This document shows, in pieces, positions 8,650 through 16,516 of a DNA stretch of 64,000 bases. Within the stretch, counting starts at the first letter, position 1; each line of letters begins with the position of its first letter. The notes below the pieces were generated by a model. That model ran no database searches. It was not told the origin of the DNA and saw nothing but the letters and a program-made list of their open reading frames with translations. The stretch comes from Acidobacteriaceae bacterium. Its GTDB lineage: Bacteria; Acidobacteriota; Terriglobia; Terriglobales; Acidobacteriaceae. The DNA lies in NCBI GenBank assembly GCA_021323655.1, contig JAJPKO010000042.1, forward strand, positions 59,546-123,545, given 5' to 3'. Made by a program: the position numbers and the translations under genes.

Positions 8650-9453
8650 ATGAATGCAATTGCACATGACAGAGTAAATATTCTCGGGGTTGGCGTTAGC
8701 GTCATTGACGTTCCAGAAGCAGTGCAGTCTGTAAATTCCTTTATAAATTCAGGAAAAAAGGGCTATATCTGCGTTACTGGCATGCATGGAATTATGGAGG
8801 CCCAGGCCGATCCAGTATTCCGCCAAATACAAAATGGCTCAATACTTACTACTCCTGACGGAATACCGACGGTCTGGATTGGTCACCTGATGGGGCATAA
8901 ACATATGCGGCAAGTGGCTGGCCCGCATTTTATGATGGAAGTCTGCGCAGCGGCAGCAAAGAATGGCACAAAGCATTTCCTCTACGGCGGCAAGCCTGGA
9001 GTGGCAGAACGCCTGAAGAAAGTCCTGACAGAACGATATCCCGGCCTGCAGATCGTGGGCACCTACACTCCGCCGTTTCGCCCTCTGAATGTGCAGGAAG
9101 AAGCTGAGCTGTATCAAATGGTGCTCGAGTCAGGCGCAGACGTGATGTGGTGCGGCATCAGCACGCCAAAGCAGGAGCGCTTCATGGCAAAGTATATTGA
9201 CCTGCTCCCTGTAAAACTGATGATTGGCGTGGGTGCGGCGTTTGATATCAACAGCGGCTTGCTCAAAGATTCTCCGGAATGGGCCAAGAAGTGCGGCCTG
9301 CAATGGTTTCACCGCCTTTGTCAGGAGCCGCGCAGGCTTTGGCGCCGGTATCTCCTCAACATCCCTCGCTTTGTATGCTTATATGTCATGCAACTGTCTG
9401 GCCTCCGGTCCTATGAATTGGAAATACCGCGGCGGCCTCATGCTGCACTCTAA
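8650..9453 (+). CDS. WecG/TagA/CpsF-family glycosyltransferase (GT26)
   Basis: This 267-residue enzyme has the three hallmark stretches of GT26: ILGVGVSVIDVPEAV near the N-terminus, LYGGKPGVAERLKKVL mid-protein, and MIGVGAAFDINSG followed by RLCQEPRRLWRRYL near the C-terminus. These peripheral membrane enzymes add the second sugar, often an N-acetylmannosamine type, to an undecaprenyl-diphosphate-linked sugar. The ATG at 8650 is preferred over one at 8581 because the family N-terminus starts there, and because the sigma-54 promoter at 8606 would lie inside the longer version. No initiating phosphoglycosyltransferase is in the window. The gene is convergent with the next glycosyltransferase, separated by 2 nt. 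Confidence 0.88.
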   Translation: MNAIAHDRVNILGVGVSVIDVPEAVQSVNSFINSGKKGYICVTGMHGIMEAQADPVFRQIQNGSILTTPDGIPTVWIGHLMGHKHMRQVAGPHFMMEVCAAAAKNGTKHFLYGGKPGVAERLKKVLTERYPGLQIVGTYTPPFRPLNVQEEAELYQMVLESGADVMWCGISTPKQERFMAKYIDLLPVKLMIGVGAAFDINSGLLKDSPEWAKKCGLQWFHRLCQEPRRLWRRYLLNIPRFVCLYVMQLSGLRSYELEIPRRPHAAL

Positions 9454-9455
9454 CT

Positions 9456-10616
9456 TCAACCGGTAGCTTGTTCATAGATGGCCTGGAGTGATCTGAGATT
9501 TACCTCCGGGCTATAGCAGGCAAGAAACTCATTTCTTGCCTGTTCCCTCCATCGGAAATGGTCCCCATACCCGATAAATTCCTGCAGACAGGCATGCATA
9601 GCAGAGGCCTGCCCTGCCTCAAACAGCATTCCATTCTTACCCGGAGTTATCATTTCTGGATAAGTTCCTATGTCTGAAGCTATCACCGGGGTACCTACAG
9701 CCATAGCTTCAATAACTACACGAGGCATCCCTTCATACCATACTGAAGGACAAATCAGCGCCTTTGCCTTCCCCATCAGGTCCAGCACCTCAGTGCCGCT
9801 TCTCGAACCAAGCCACTCCAGATTCCGCAAGGCTTTGGATGCTTCCATCACTTCTTCCTCTAAAGGACCGGCCCCGGCGACTCTCAGCAGAGGCAACTCC
9901 GGCCCATTCTTCCAGCATTGCAGAAGAGTGGGGACGCCTTTTTCCTCTGTCAGTCGCCCTATGTAGAGAAAGTACCCTCCATCGCCCGAACGCATTCCTG
10001 GATCATAATCAAGGCAATTCGCTTTCACGATGATCTTTTCCTCGGGCAATCCACCTTCCACCAGCTTCTTTTTAGCGAATTCTGATAATGCAATAAACTT
10101 ATCTACTGCTTTATGCCATGTCCCCCGTCTCCAGTGGAAAAGCATCCCGGCCGTGGCAACCGCCGTACCCGAGCGGCTCCCTCGATAACATCCATGGACT
10201 ATGCCGGAGGTACGGAACCTGGTTCCTATGCAGTCTTCACATACCTGCCCATCACGATAGAAAGATGCCTTGGCACACAGCAGACGATAGTTATGCAAAG
10301 TGTGCACAACCGGGACCTTCATTTCCTTACTTGCCCAGAAAATACCGGGAGAGAGCGTGGGAAACCAGTTGTGGACATGCATAACATCCGGCCTGGTTCG
10401 CTCAATGGCCCTCCTCACCATGTCTACCCCGCTCCGGCTATAGAACGCCGAGAGAGCAGCATCCAGCTTCCCTTTGATCCCAACAATTCTGTCGTTGTTC
10501 GTTTCCAGCAGTTCAACATCCATACCATTCTCAGCCAGGAGTTTCTGTTCTGACTCAACAACAGAATCCTCTCCCCCCTTTTGCTGATAACGGTTGTGAA
10601 CAAGCAGGATTTTCAT
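9456..10616 (-). CDS. Glycosyltransferase, GT4 family
   Basis: This 386-residue GT-B enzyme starts MKILLVHNRYQQKGGEDSVV, where the GGED loop is typical of GT4 enzymes of capsule loci. DVMHVHNWFP and VVHTLHNYRLLC follow, then a four-cysteine-containing insert (LLCAKASFYRDGQVCEDCIG) seen in a subgroup of GT4 proteins. The donor domain shows FLYIGRLTEEKG, RVAGAGPLEE and CPSVWYEGMPRVVIEAMA. The start is the ATG at 10616. A longer frame reaching 10769 would overlap aroA and add 51 unrelated residues. It probably contributes to the same polysaccharide as its neighbours; its sugar specificity is unknown. Confidence 0.86.
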   Translation of the reverse strand: MKILLVHNRYQQKGGEDSVVESEQKLLAENGMDVELLETNNDRIVGIKGKLDAALSAFYSRSGVDMVRRAIERTRPDVMHVHNWFPTLSPGIFWASKEMKVPVVHTLHNYRLLCAKASFYRDGQVCEDCIGTRFRTSGIVHGCYRGSRSGTAVATAGMLFHWRRGTWHKAVDKFIALSEFAKKKLVEGGLPEEKIIVKANCLDYDPGMRSGDGGYFLYIGRLTEEKGVPTLLQCWKNGPELPLLRVAGAGPLEEEVMEASKALRNLEWLGSRSGTEVLDLMGKAKALICPSVWYEGMPRVVIEAMAVGTPVIASDIGTYPEMITPGKNGMLFEAGQASAMHACLQEFIGYGDHFRWREQARNEFLACYSPEVNLRSLQAIYEQATG

Positions 10617-10686
10617 CGGCCGAACGTCTATTGTAGACGTTTCATATTGACCAGGCGCAGCCCCGCGCCCTGTTACGATAAAAGTA

Positions 10687-11988
10687 ATGTTCGCCACAAA
10701 AACTGAACGCATCATTAGACCTGCGCGCAACATTTTGGGGAGCCTCCGTCTGCCTGGAGATAAGAGCATCTCGCATCGCTATGCACTGTTGAGCGCGCTG
10801 GCTTCCGGGACCACGAAGCTCACTAATTTTTCTACCGGCGCGGACTGCACCAGCAGCCTGGCCTGCTCTGCTGCTCTCGGGGCCAAAGTTTCCCGGCTTG
10901 ATAACGGGATGATTGAGATCACCGGAACCAGCGGCAATCTGCAGGATCCGGGCGCCCCGCTGGACTGCGGCAACTCTGGTTCAACCATGCGCATGTTGAC
11001 CGGCCTCCTCGCGGCCACCCCACACACCTATACGCTGGTGGGCGACGAGTCCCTGAGCCGCAGGCCCATGGAGCGCGTGCGCAAGCCCATTTCGCAGATG
11101 GGTGCTGACATCACCCTGACCGATGGCCATGCCCCGGTCACAGTGCGTGGTGGCAAGCTCAAGGGTATTGACTACACCACCCCCGTACCCAGCGCCCAGG
11201 TAAAAACGGCGCTGCTCTTTGCCGGATTACAAGCCGAAGGCACTACCACCGTGCGCGAATCGGTTCGCACGCGCGATCACGGCGAGCTGGCGCTGCGGGG
11301 CTTTGGCGCAGAAGTGGAGCGCACCACCAACGCCGTCAGCATTCGCGGCGGCCAGACCCTGCACGCCATTGAGGCCACGGTTCCTGGCGATATTTCCTCC
11401 GCCGCCTTCTTCCTCTGCGCTGCGGCGCTCTTTCTCGGATCGAACCTTGTCTTCGACGCTCTCGGATTGAACCCGACCCGCGCCACTCTGCTCGACGTGC
11501 TCACTTCACTTGGCGCGCACATCGGCGTGCTCAATCTTGAAGAGAAAAACGGCGAGCTTATCGGAACAGTACAGGTAAATGCCCCGGCACGCGGTTTAAG
11601 CGGAACAACTATTTCCGGTGGCCTTGCCGCGCAGCTCATAGATGAACTGCCCGTCATTGCAGCCATCGCGCCGTACACTCAGAACGGAATTCGTATCCGC
11701 GACGCGAAAGAGCTTCGCGTCAAAGAATCAGATCGCATCGCACTCGTAGCCAGTAATCTGCGCGCTATGGGTGCCGAGGTCGAGGAGTTTGAAGACGGCC
11801 TGGATGTCCCCGGCGGCCAGCAGCTCCACGGAGCGGAAATCAACTCCGGTGGCGACCACCGCATTGCCATGGCGTTTTCCGTAGCAGCACTGCGGGCCAC
11901 GGGTGAAACCGTCATCCACGGAGCGGAAGCCGCATCCATCTCCTTCCCCGAGTTCTACGACCTGCTCGACCAGATTGCAGAACGATAA
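10687..11988 (+). CDS. aroA: 5-enolpyruvylshikimate-3-phosphate synthase (EPSP synthase)
   Basis: This 433-residue enzyme of the shikimate pathway transfers enolpyruvyl from PEP to shikimate-3-phosphate. It has LPGDKSISHR near the N-terminus, NSGSTMR, RRPMERV, SAQVKTALLFAGL, the RDHGE stretch, and GDHRIAMA near the C-terminus. The set GDKS, SAQVK, R-x-H-x-E and N-x-T-R (NPTR) corresponds to motifs described for class II (CP4-like) enzymes, many of which tolerate glyphosate. The tolerance itself is not something sequence proves. The gene stands alone between the polysaccharide locus and an AraC-type regulator. Length is normal and nothing is missing. Confidence 0.95.
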   Translation: MFATKTERIIRPARNILGSLRLPGDKSISHRYALLSALASGTTKLTNFSTGADCTSSLACSAALGAKVSRLDNGMIEITGTSGNLQDPGAPLDCGNSGSTMRMLTGLLAATPHTYTLVGDESLSRRPMERVRKPISQMGADITLTDGHAPVTVRGGKLKGIDYTTPVPSAQVKTALLFAGLQAEGTTTVRESVRTRDHGELALRGFGAEVERTTNAVSIRGGQTLHAIEATVPGDISSAAFFLCAAALFLGSNLVFDALGLNPTRATLLDVLTSLGAHIGVLNLEEKNGELIGTVQVNAPARGLSGTTISGGLAAQLIDELPVIAAIAPYTQNGIRIRDAKELRVKESDRIALVASNLRAMGAEVEEFEDGLDVPGGQQLHGAEINSGGDHRIAMAFSVAALRATGETVIHGAEAASISFPEFYDLLDQIAER

Positions 11989-12068
11989 GAGATATCCGGC
12001 CTCAAGCCCTTGCCTGGGGCCATTTCCTTTTGTAGGGAAATGAAAGCGGCGTACACTCTACCTTAATC

Positions 12069-12890
12069 ATGCCCACGCTGCATTACATTCCGCCACCTCC
12101 GCTTGGGCAGTTCGTCCAGTGCATCTGGTATTGCGAATCAAATACCATTGCGGCGCATACGCACGAGCGGTTGATGCCCACGGGCGAAGCAACGATCGTT
12201 TTTAATCTGCACGATGATGCCATCCGCATCTACTGCCCCGAGGATGTCTCCCGCTACAGCAGCTTTGGTCATGCAGTCCTTTCCGGAGCGCGCTCAAATT
12301 TCTTTGTCATTGATACAGCGGGGCAACAGCGTGTCGTCGGCATCCAGTTTTACCCAGGCGGAGCATTTCCTTTTTTCCGCATGCCAGCCGATGAGGCTCA
12401 AAACTCTGAGATCAACCTTGAAGACCTGTGGCGATCTCGTAGTGCGGAGCTTCGTGAACGCATGCTCGCAGCACCATCCGCGCAAGCCATCTTCCGCATC
12501 CTTGAGCAGGACCTGCTGGCGCAGTTGGCGCGGCCTCTGGAATTGCATCCCGCAGTAAGGTACGCCCTTCAGCACATGCGCCGCGCTCCGCATATCGCGA
12601 CGGTTCAATCAGTAACAGAGAAAATCGGGCTCAGCCAGCGGCGTTTCATTGCGCTTTTCCGGCAGCAGGTCGGGCTTCCTCCCAAAATGTATTGCCGCGT
12701 GCGCCGTTTCCAGCTGGTATTGCATACGCTGCATCAAATGGACGAAGTGGAATGGGCCCAGATCGCGCTCGACTGCGGCTACTATGACCAGGCCCACTTC
12801 ATTCACGACTTTCAGGCCTTCTCCGGAATCACGCCAACTGCCTACCTGGCCGTGGCAACGCCGCACCTCAACCACGTTCCTATCGTGTAA
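12069..12890 (+). CDS. AraC-family transcriptional regulator
   Basis: The protein has 273 residues. The N-terminal two thirds resemble the DUF6597-like sensor domain often fused to AraC DNA-binding domains (YIPPPPLGQFVQCIWYCES, then GEATIVFNLHDD). The C-terminal domain has two helix-turn-helix units: TVQSVTEKIGLSQRRFIALF and IALDCGYYDQAHFIHDFQAF, ending FSGITPTAYLA as usual for AraC. It probably controls a nearby or self-transcribed gene in response to a small ligand, but no obvious target is adjacent. The downstream nucleotidase remnant is on the opposite strand. Confidence 0.88.
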   Translation: MPTLHYIPPPPLGQFVQCIWYCESNTIAAHTHERLMPTGEATIVFNLHDDAIRIYCPEDVSRYSSFGHAVLSGARSNFFVIDTAGQQRVVGIQFYPGGAFPFFRMPADEAQNSEINLEDLWRSRSAELRERMLAAPSAQAIFRILEQDLLAQLARPLELHPAVRYALQHMRRAPHIATVQSVTEKIGLSQRRFIALFRQQVGLPPKMYCRVRRFQLVLHTLHQMDEVEWAQIALDCGYYDQAHFIHDFQAFSGITPTAYLAVATPHLNHVPIV

Positions 12891-12899
12891 TGGGACCAT

Positions 12900-13107
12900 T
12901 CCCAGCGCGCTTACTTCAATAGCTTCTTTTACATCCAGCCAGCCGTTTACTACGAAATCCTGTGACCCGCATGTTGTGGAGGAGCGGAACAAAGAATTCC
13001 TTCTCCGGCAAAACGCCGCAGTTGCCGTGGCTGATCGTCAATCAGGCAATGTACTTCGCAAGCGTGTCAGCCAGGACCTCGTCCATGTCAATGGCGATGC
13101 ACTTCAT
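12900..13107 (-). pseudogene. Remnant of a 5'(3')-deoxyribonucleotidase (NT5C-like HAD protein)
   Basis: Reading the minus strand from ATG at 13107 gives [20 protein letters not shown], the N-terminus of NT5C-type nucleotidases with the HAD nucleophile motif D-x-D-E, and then a stop at 13042-13044. A second frame gives LIDDQPRQLRRFAGEGIL, and a third gives DFVVNGWLDVKEAIE. Both are typical of the C-terminus of the same family. About 100 central residues are missing, and at least two frameshifts separate the pieces. The ATG overlaps the stop of the zinc-ribbon gene (ATGA, 13104-13107), so this was once the next gene of that operon. It is dead as an enzyme; the first 21 codons could still be translated. 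Confidence 0.75.
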
Positions 13108-13862
13108 GCAGAAGGCCCGTTCCAGTACGGGCGGTCATCCGCAAATTGTCCTGCCGGGTCAGCCACAGATTCGTAGTAGAGCAGCCGTCCACAGCTTTCA
13201 CAGTGCACACGCGCCCCCTGCCGCACCTGGTTCCACATCTGCGGGCGTAAGAACATCTGGCACCCGTGGCACCGCTGCTCTTTCACGATGGCCACGGCCG
13301 TTCCGCGGGAAGCGCAGATGCGGTCATAGTCAGCAAGCAGGTCCGGCTCTATCTGGCTGCGTAGACTGCTCCGCTCTTTCTGTAAAACATCCAGCCGGTC
13401 CTGCTGGTGTTTCATCTCCACACGTGCTGATTCTTTTTCCTGCTCCACAAACGCAGACTGGTTTTCCAGTCCCTGTCTGGCCGCCGCCAGCGCCGCAGCT
13501 AGTTGCTCCGAGCGCTCCATGCTGTCCAATTCCGTATCTTCCAGCCTCCGGATTTCATTTTCCGCAAAAGAAATCTCATGCTGCAGCGCATGGAACTGCT
13601 CGTTCGTCTTCACGCTGGCAGACTGTTCGCGGAACTTGGTGATCTTCTGCTGCTGGTCTTTAATGTCGCTTTCAATGCGGCGCCGCTTTGCTTCTTCTGC
13701 CTGTATGGCCTTGCCGGCGTCGTCTACCGCGACTTTCTGTGCGCGTAATGTTTCCTCGATTGAGGCCAAATGCTGCGGGAGCGCGGCGATGGCCTTTTGC
13801 AATTGCGCAATCTCAGTATCTACGTGCTGAAGATGAAAAAGCTGTTCCAGAGATGCATCCAT
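13104..13862 (-). CDS. Coiled-coil zinc-ribbon protein (COG1579, CT398/CdsZ-like)
   Basis: The protein has 252 residues. Residues about 5-185 form a long heptad-rich antiparallel coiled coil starting [18 protein letters not shown]. The C-terminus is a C4 zinc ribbon with CHGCQMF and, about 18 residues later, [11 protein letters not shown]. The ATG at 13862 marks the conserved start; the same frame remains open upstream to 14396 but that stretch lies antisense to the ATPase gene. The chlamydial member CT398 has been reported to bind sigma-54 and type III export components, which is notable here because sigma-54-like promoters and flagellar export genes occur in the window. Function in this organism is unproven. 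Confidence 0.85.
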   Translation of the reverse strand: MDASLEQLFHLQHVDTEIAQLQKAIAALPQHLASIEETLRAQKVAVDDAGKAIQAEEAKRRRIESDIKDQQQKITKFREQSASVKTNEQFHALQHEISFAENEIRRLEDTELDSMERSEQLAAALAAARQGLENQSAFVEQEKESARVEMKHQQDRLDVLQKERSSLRSQIEPDLLADYDRICASRGTAVAIVKEQRCHGCQMFLRPQMWNQVRQGARVHCESCGRLLYYESVADPAGQFADDRPYWNGPSA

Positions 13863-13907
13863 TGTCTGACCGCAGTCTATAGCATTTAGAAAGATGTCCC
13901 AAACCAG

Positions 13908-14468
13908 ATGAATGACAAAAGTCCGCCCCCACCCCCACTTTTTGTTCTGACCGGTGGCCCAGGCGCAGGAAAAACTTCCGTCCTTACTGAACTGCAACAC
14001 CGTGGCTATATCTGCGTTCGCGAAGCGGCGCGCGCAATCATTCAGCAGCAGGTAAAAGCAGGCAGCGATGGTGTCCCCTGGCGAAATATGGAGCGATACT
14101 CCGCGCTGATGCTGGAGCAATCCATCGCCGATTATCTGTCCCATGCCTCGGGCGGAACTCTGACGTTCTTTGACCGCGGTATTCCGGACACGATCGCCCA
14201 CTTTCGCTTGGCCGGTCTCCCTCTTCCGCAGGACGCCCGTCAGCAGGCCCGGCAATGCCGCTATAACCGCACGGTCTTTTTGCTTCCACCCTGGCGGGAA
14301 ATCTATGAAACGGACTCGGAACGCAAACAGAGCTTTGAAGAGGCCCTCGCCTCCTGCGAGATGGTCAGAAATGTGTATGCCGAGCTCGAATACCAACTGA
14401 TAGAGGTGCCACGCGGACCGGTAGCAGCCCGGGCAGACTTCATCCTGGGCCGGACCAGCGAATGTTGA
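13908..14468 (+). CDS. AAA_28-type P-loop ATPase (COG3911-like)
   Basis: This 186-residue protein starts with a short proline-rich leader and then a Walker A motif ([15 protein letters not shown]). It contains [27 protein letters not shown] (Walker B-like region) and [14 protein letters not shown], the usual order for this predicted ATPase/kinase family. The exact substrate is not established for the family. It is divergent from the zinc-ribbon gene with only 45 nt between the two starts, so they probably share a promoter region. No membrane segment or signal peptide is present, so it is cytoplasmic. Confidence 0.83.
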   Translation: MNDKSPPPPPLFVLTGGPGAGKTSVLTELQHRGYICVREAARAIIQQQVKAGSDGVPWRNMERYSALMLEQSIADYLSHASGGTLTFFDRGIPDTIAHFRLAGLPLPQDARQQARQCRYNRTVFLLPPWREIYETDSERKQSFEEALASCEMVRNVYAELEYQLIEVPRGPVAARADFILGRTSEC

Positions 14469-14600
14469 TTTGCAGCCACAGCCACCAAACCACGTTTGCC
14501 TCGTCTAACAAATGCCTGTCTGCGGCATCGCCGTTTTTGCGCCGCCCGGATACAATTGGGTATTAAGGATTTCCGCTCAAAAGGGTAGAGAACCGGACGA

Positions 14601-15545
14601 ATGAGTTTGCAGTCACGTATCCACTTCAGGAAGTTTCCAATCGCCTTCGCCTTTTCACTGGCGCTTCTTCTGGTTCTTCCACAAGGGCATAGCCAGACCA
14701 TTTCCACGCATACCAGTCTTTCTGTTGCCCAAAATGGGCCAAAGACTACACTTTCTGTCACAGTAAAGGATTTTGCTGGAACGGCGGTCTCCGGCGGCTC
14801 CGTCAGTTTTCTGGACGGCAGCTCCTCACTCGGATCGGCCTTTATCAACGAAAATGGCACCGCGACGCTTACTCTTGATTCGCTGCCAGCAAACACCAGG
14901 CAGATTACCGCAGTCTACTCAGGAGATAGCGCTCATACCGGGTCTGCTTCGGCCAGCGCACAGTTGCAGGCAGAAGACACAGGTACCCTTCCCGACTTTT
15001 CCATCGCCGCCAATCCCACCTCTCTTTCTCTGAATCCGGGGGACTACGGCACGGTTGTCCTCACCATTACGCCGAGCAGTGCGGCATTTACCCAATCGGT
15101 CACGCTTTCCATCTCCGGCCTGCCGAACGGCACCAGTGCCACCTTTACCCCGCAGATTGCCACTCCGGTCAAGGGGGCATCTGTAATCAGCACATTGCAG
15201 ATCCAGACCACCGCGGCCTCAGGAGCGCAAAATAACGGCTTGCCTCTGGGCGGAAATGGCTCCCCTACCGCCTATGCCTTCATGCTTCCGGGAATCCTCG
15301 CTCTTGCTGGAATCGGTGCCCTGCGCGGGCGCTCTGGACTGCGGCTGATGGGCGTTGCGCTGCTTCTGCTTGCCAGCACCTCCGGATTGACCGCCTGCTC
15401 CCAGCGCTATGGCTACCTGCACCACCCACCGGCTGCCAACCCCGGTACCCCAGCTGGCTCCTACACCGTTACGGTGACGGCCTATTCCAACAACGGCGGC
15501 CAGGTCACCACTCATACTCTGCAACTGGCATTGACCGTGAAATAA
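14601..15545 (+). CDS. Secreted Ig-like repeat protein, function unknown
   Basis: The protein has 314 residues with an N-terminal signal peptide (hydrophobic FAFSLALLLVLP, cleavage near HSQ). Residues about 35-120 form a bacterial Ig-like (Big_3-type) domain with VTVKDFAGTAVSGGSVSFLD and ITAVYSGDSAHTGSAS. A second beta-rich domain follows (PTSLSLNPGDYGTVVLTI). Near residue 225 a hydrophobic segment (FMLPGILALAGIGAL) precedes LRLMGVALLLLASTSGLTACS, an internal lipobox-like sequence. A short beta-rich C-terminal tail follows. This arrangement recurs in acidobacterial surface proteins whose role is unknown. It appears monocistronic. Confidence 0.7.
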   Translation: MSLQSRIHFRKFPIAFAFSLALLLVLPQGHSQTISTHTSLSVAQNGPKTTLSVTVKDFAGTAVSGGSVSFLDGSSSLGSAFINENGTATLTLDSLPANTRQITAVYSGDSAHTGSASASAQLQAEDTGTLPDFSIAANPTSLSLNPGDYGTVVLTITPSSAAFTQSVTLSISGLPNGTSATFTPQIATPVKGASVISTLQIQTTAASGAQNNGLPLGGNGSPTAYAFMLPGILALAGIGALRGRSGLRLMGVALLLLASTSGLTACSQRYGYLHHPPAANPGTPAGSYTVTVTAYSNNGGQVTTHTLQLALTVK

Positions 15546-15746
15546 CAAACAGGCAGGCGGCAGCAGCACCGGATCCTTGGAGCTGCCTGACGCTTGCCGC
15601 GCCTGTGGAAAATTTCCTGTCAAGCCCCCTCCGCTCCTCGTTTCACACCTAACTTACACAAATAAAAGCATTTAATTCTTTCAACCGTATGTCCGGTTAT
15701 TTCCGCATAATTTGATATCCTGAGTTTAAGAGCTCAAATTTTCCCG

Positions 15747-15773
15747 AATGCCCGCCGACGCGCGGGCATTTTT
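15747..15773. terminator. Hairpin terminator in the gap between the Ig-like gene and secG
   Basis: AATGCCCGC / GCGGGCATT arms of nine bases with a six-base loop (CGACGC), followed by a T-run on the plus strand. It lies about 200 nt after the Ig-like gene and would stop plus-strand transcription. Confidence 0.65.
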
Positions 15774-15840
15774 CGTGAGACCCCCTCGTAAGTTATTGAA
15801 AACACTAGATCGTACTTAACTAGAATGGAATCAATAACAT

Positions 15841-15916
15841 AGCGAGGGATGATCCCCCGCTAAATTGTTGAAAATAAAGGAAAGCGCCAGCAAGGGTGGG
15901 GGAGGGGGTCCCCCTT
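15841..15916. repeat. Intergenic repeat, copy A
   Basis: The element consists of a hairpin AGCGAGGGAT-GATCCCCCGC, then TTGTTGAAAATAAAGGAAAG, then a G-rich block GGGGGAGGGGGTCCCCC. The same order of parts occurs at 26318-26406. An additional outer inverted repeat GTTATTGA (15792-15799) / TCAATAAC (15831-15838) precedes this copy. It contains no coding potential. Confidence 0.6.
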
Positions 15917-15971
15917 GAAGGCCGATTACACCCGCTTGCGAGCCTGACTGAAAAGAGGCTGCATGGAAACC

Positions 15972-15998
15972 AAAAAAGGCAGGCTGAACGCCTGCCTT
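15972..15998 (-). terminator. Rho-independent terminator of secG
   Basis: On the minus strand, GGCAGGC-GTTCA-GCCTGCC is followed by six T residues. It lies about 25 nt after the secG stop, where a terminator is expected. Confidence 0.85.
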
Positions 15999-16021
15999 AG
16001 TATAGAACTGAAGTTCAGAAA

Positions 16022-16315
16022 CTATTTCTTCGCCGGGGCCGATTGCGTGGCCTTTGTGCCTTCCAGCACGGAGTGTCCTCCGGTCCGCTTCTGCATCATG
16101 ATGGTCAACCCGATGGAAGTCAACATAAAGATCACTGCGCACCATGTGGTCAGCCGCGTAAGAACGTTGGCCGCTCCGCGGGGGCCGAATGCGGTCTGGG
16201 ATCCTTGTCCGCCAAAGGCGCCGGCAAGATCAGCGCTCTTGCCCTGCTGCAGCAGAATGACAATGACTAGAAAGATACAGACCAGAATGTGAACGCTGAG
16301 AATGAAATAAAACAT
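16022..16315 (-). CDS. secG: Preprotein translocase subunit SecG
   Basis: This small inner-membrane subunit of the SecYEG channel has 97 residues. It has the standard two-helix layout: FILSVHILVCIFLVIVILLQQGK, the conserved loop GAFGGQGSQTAFGPRGAANVL, and the second helix TWCAVIFMLTSIGLTIMMQK. The Q-G-K stretch after helix one and the F-G-x-R-G loop are the family signature. It is followed by a strong terminator and preceded by tRNA-Leu on the same strand. The C-terminal tail is short and hydrophilic, as usual. Confidence 0.93.
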   Translation of the reverse strand: MFYFILSVHILVCIFLVIVILLQQGKSADLAGAFGGQGSQTAFGPRGAANVLTRLTTWCAVIFMLTSIGLTIMMQKRTGGHSVLEGTKATQSAPAKK

Positions 16316-16356
16316 GAGTGACTTTTGTTGAACCTCTAAGGGCGCGATGGAATGTT

Positions 16357-16441
16357 TGGTGCGGAAGGGGGGACTTGAACCCCCATGCCTCTCGGCGCCA
16401 CCCCCTCAAGATGGTGTGTCTGCCAATTTCACCACTTCCGC
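16357..16441 (-). tRNA. tRNA-Leu (anticodon GAG)
   Basis: This is an 85-nt class II tRNA. The acceptor arms GCGGAAG / CTTCCGC pair perfectly, with A73 and an encoded CCA at 16357-16359. The anticodon stem CCATC / GGTGG encloses the loop TTGAGGG, giving anticodon GAG, which reads CUC and CUU leucine codons. A long variable arm (GCGCCGAGAGGC region) and the T arm GGGGG-TTCAAGT-CCCCC follow. It lies between secG and the acyl-CoA carboxylase gene. Confidence 0.95.
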
Positions 16442-16516
16442 ACAGAAAACCGCCCTTCGGCGCTATTTGTTATTGTACCTGCTTCGACCATTTTACTCCA
16501 GAATCCGGCGAGCTTC

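Noticed and set aside
13863..14396. N-terminal extension of the zinc-ribbon frame, giving a 430-residue protein
   Set aside because: It lies entirely antisense to the P-loop ATPase gene, lacks family similarity, and the conserved start MDASLEQ is at 13862.
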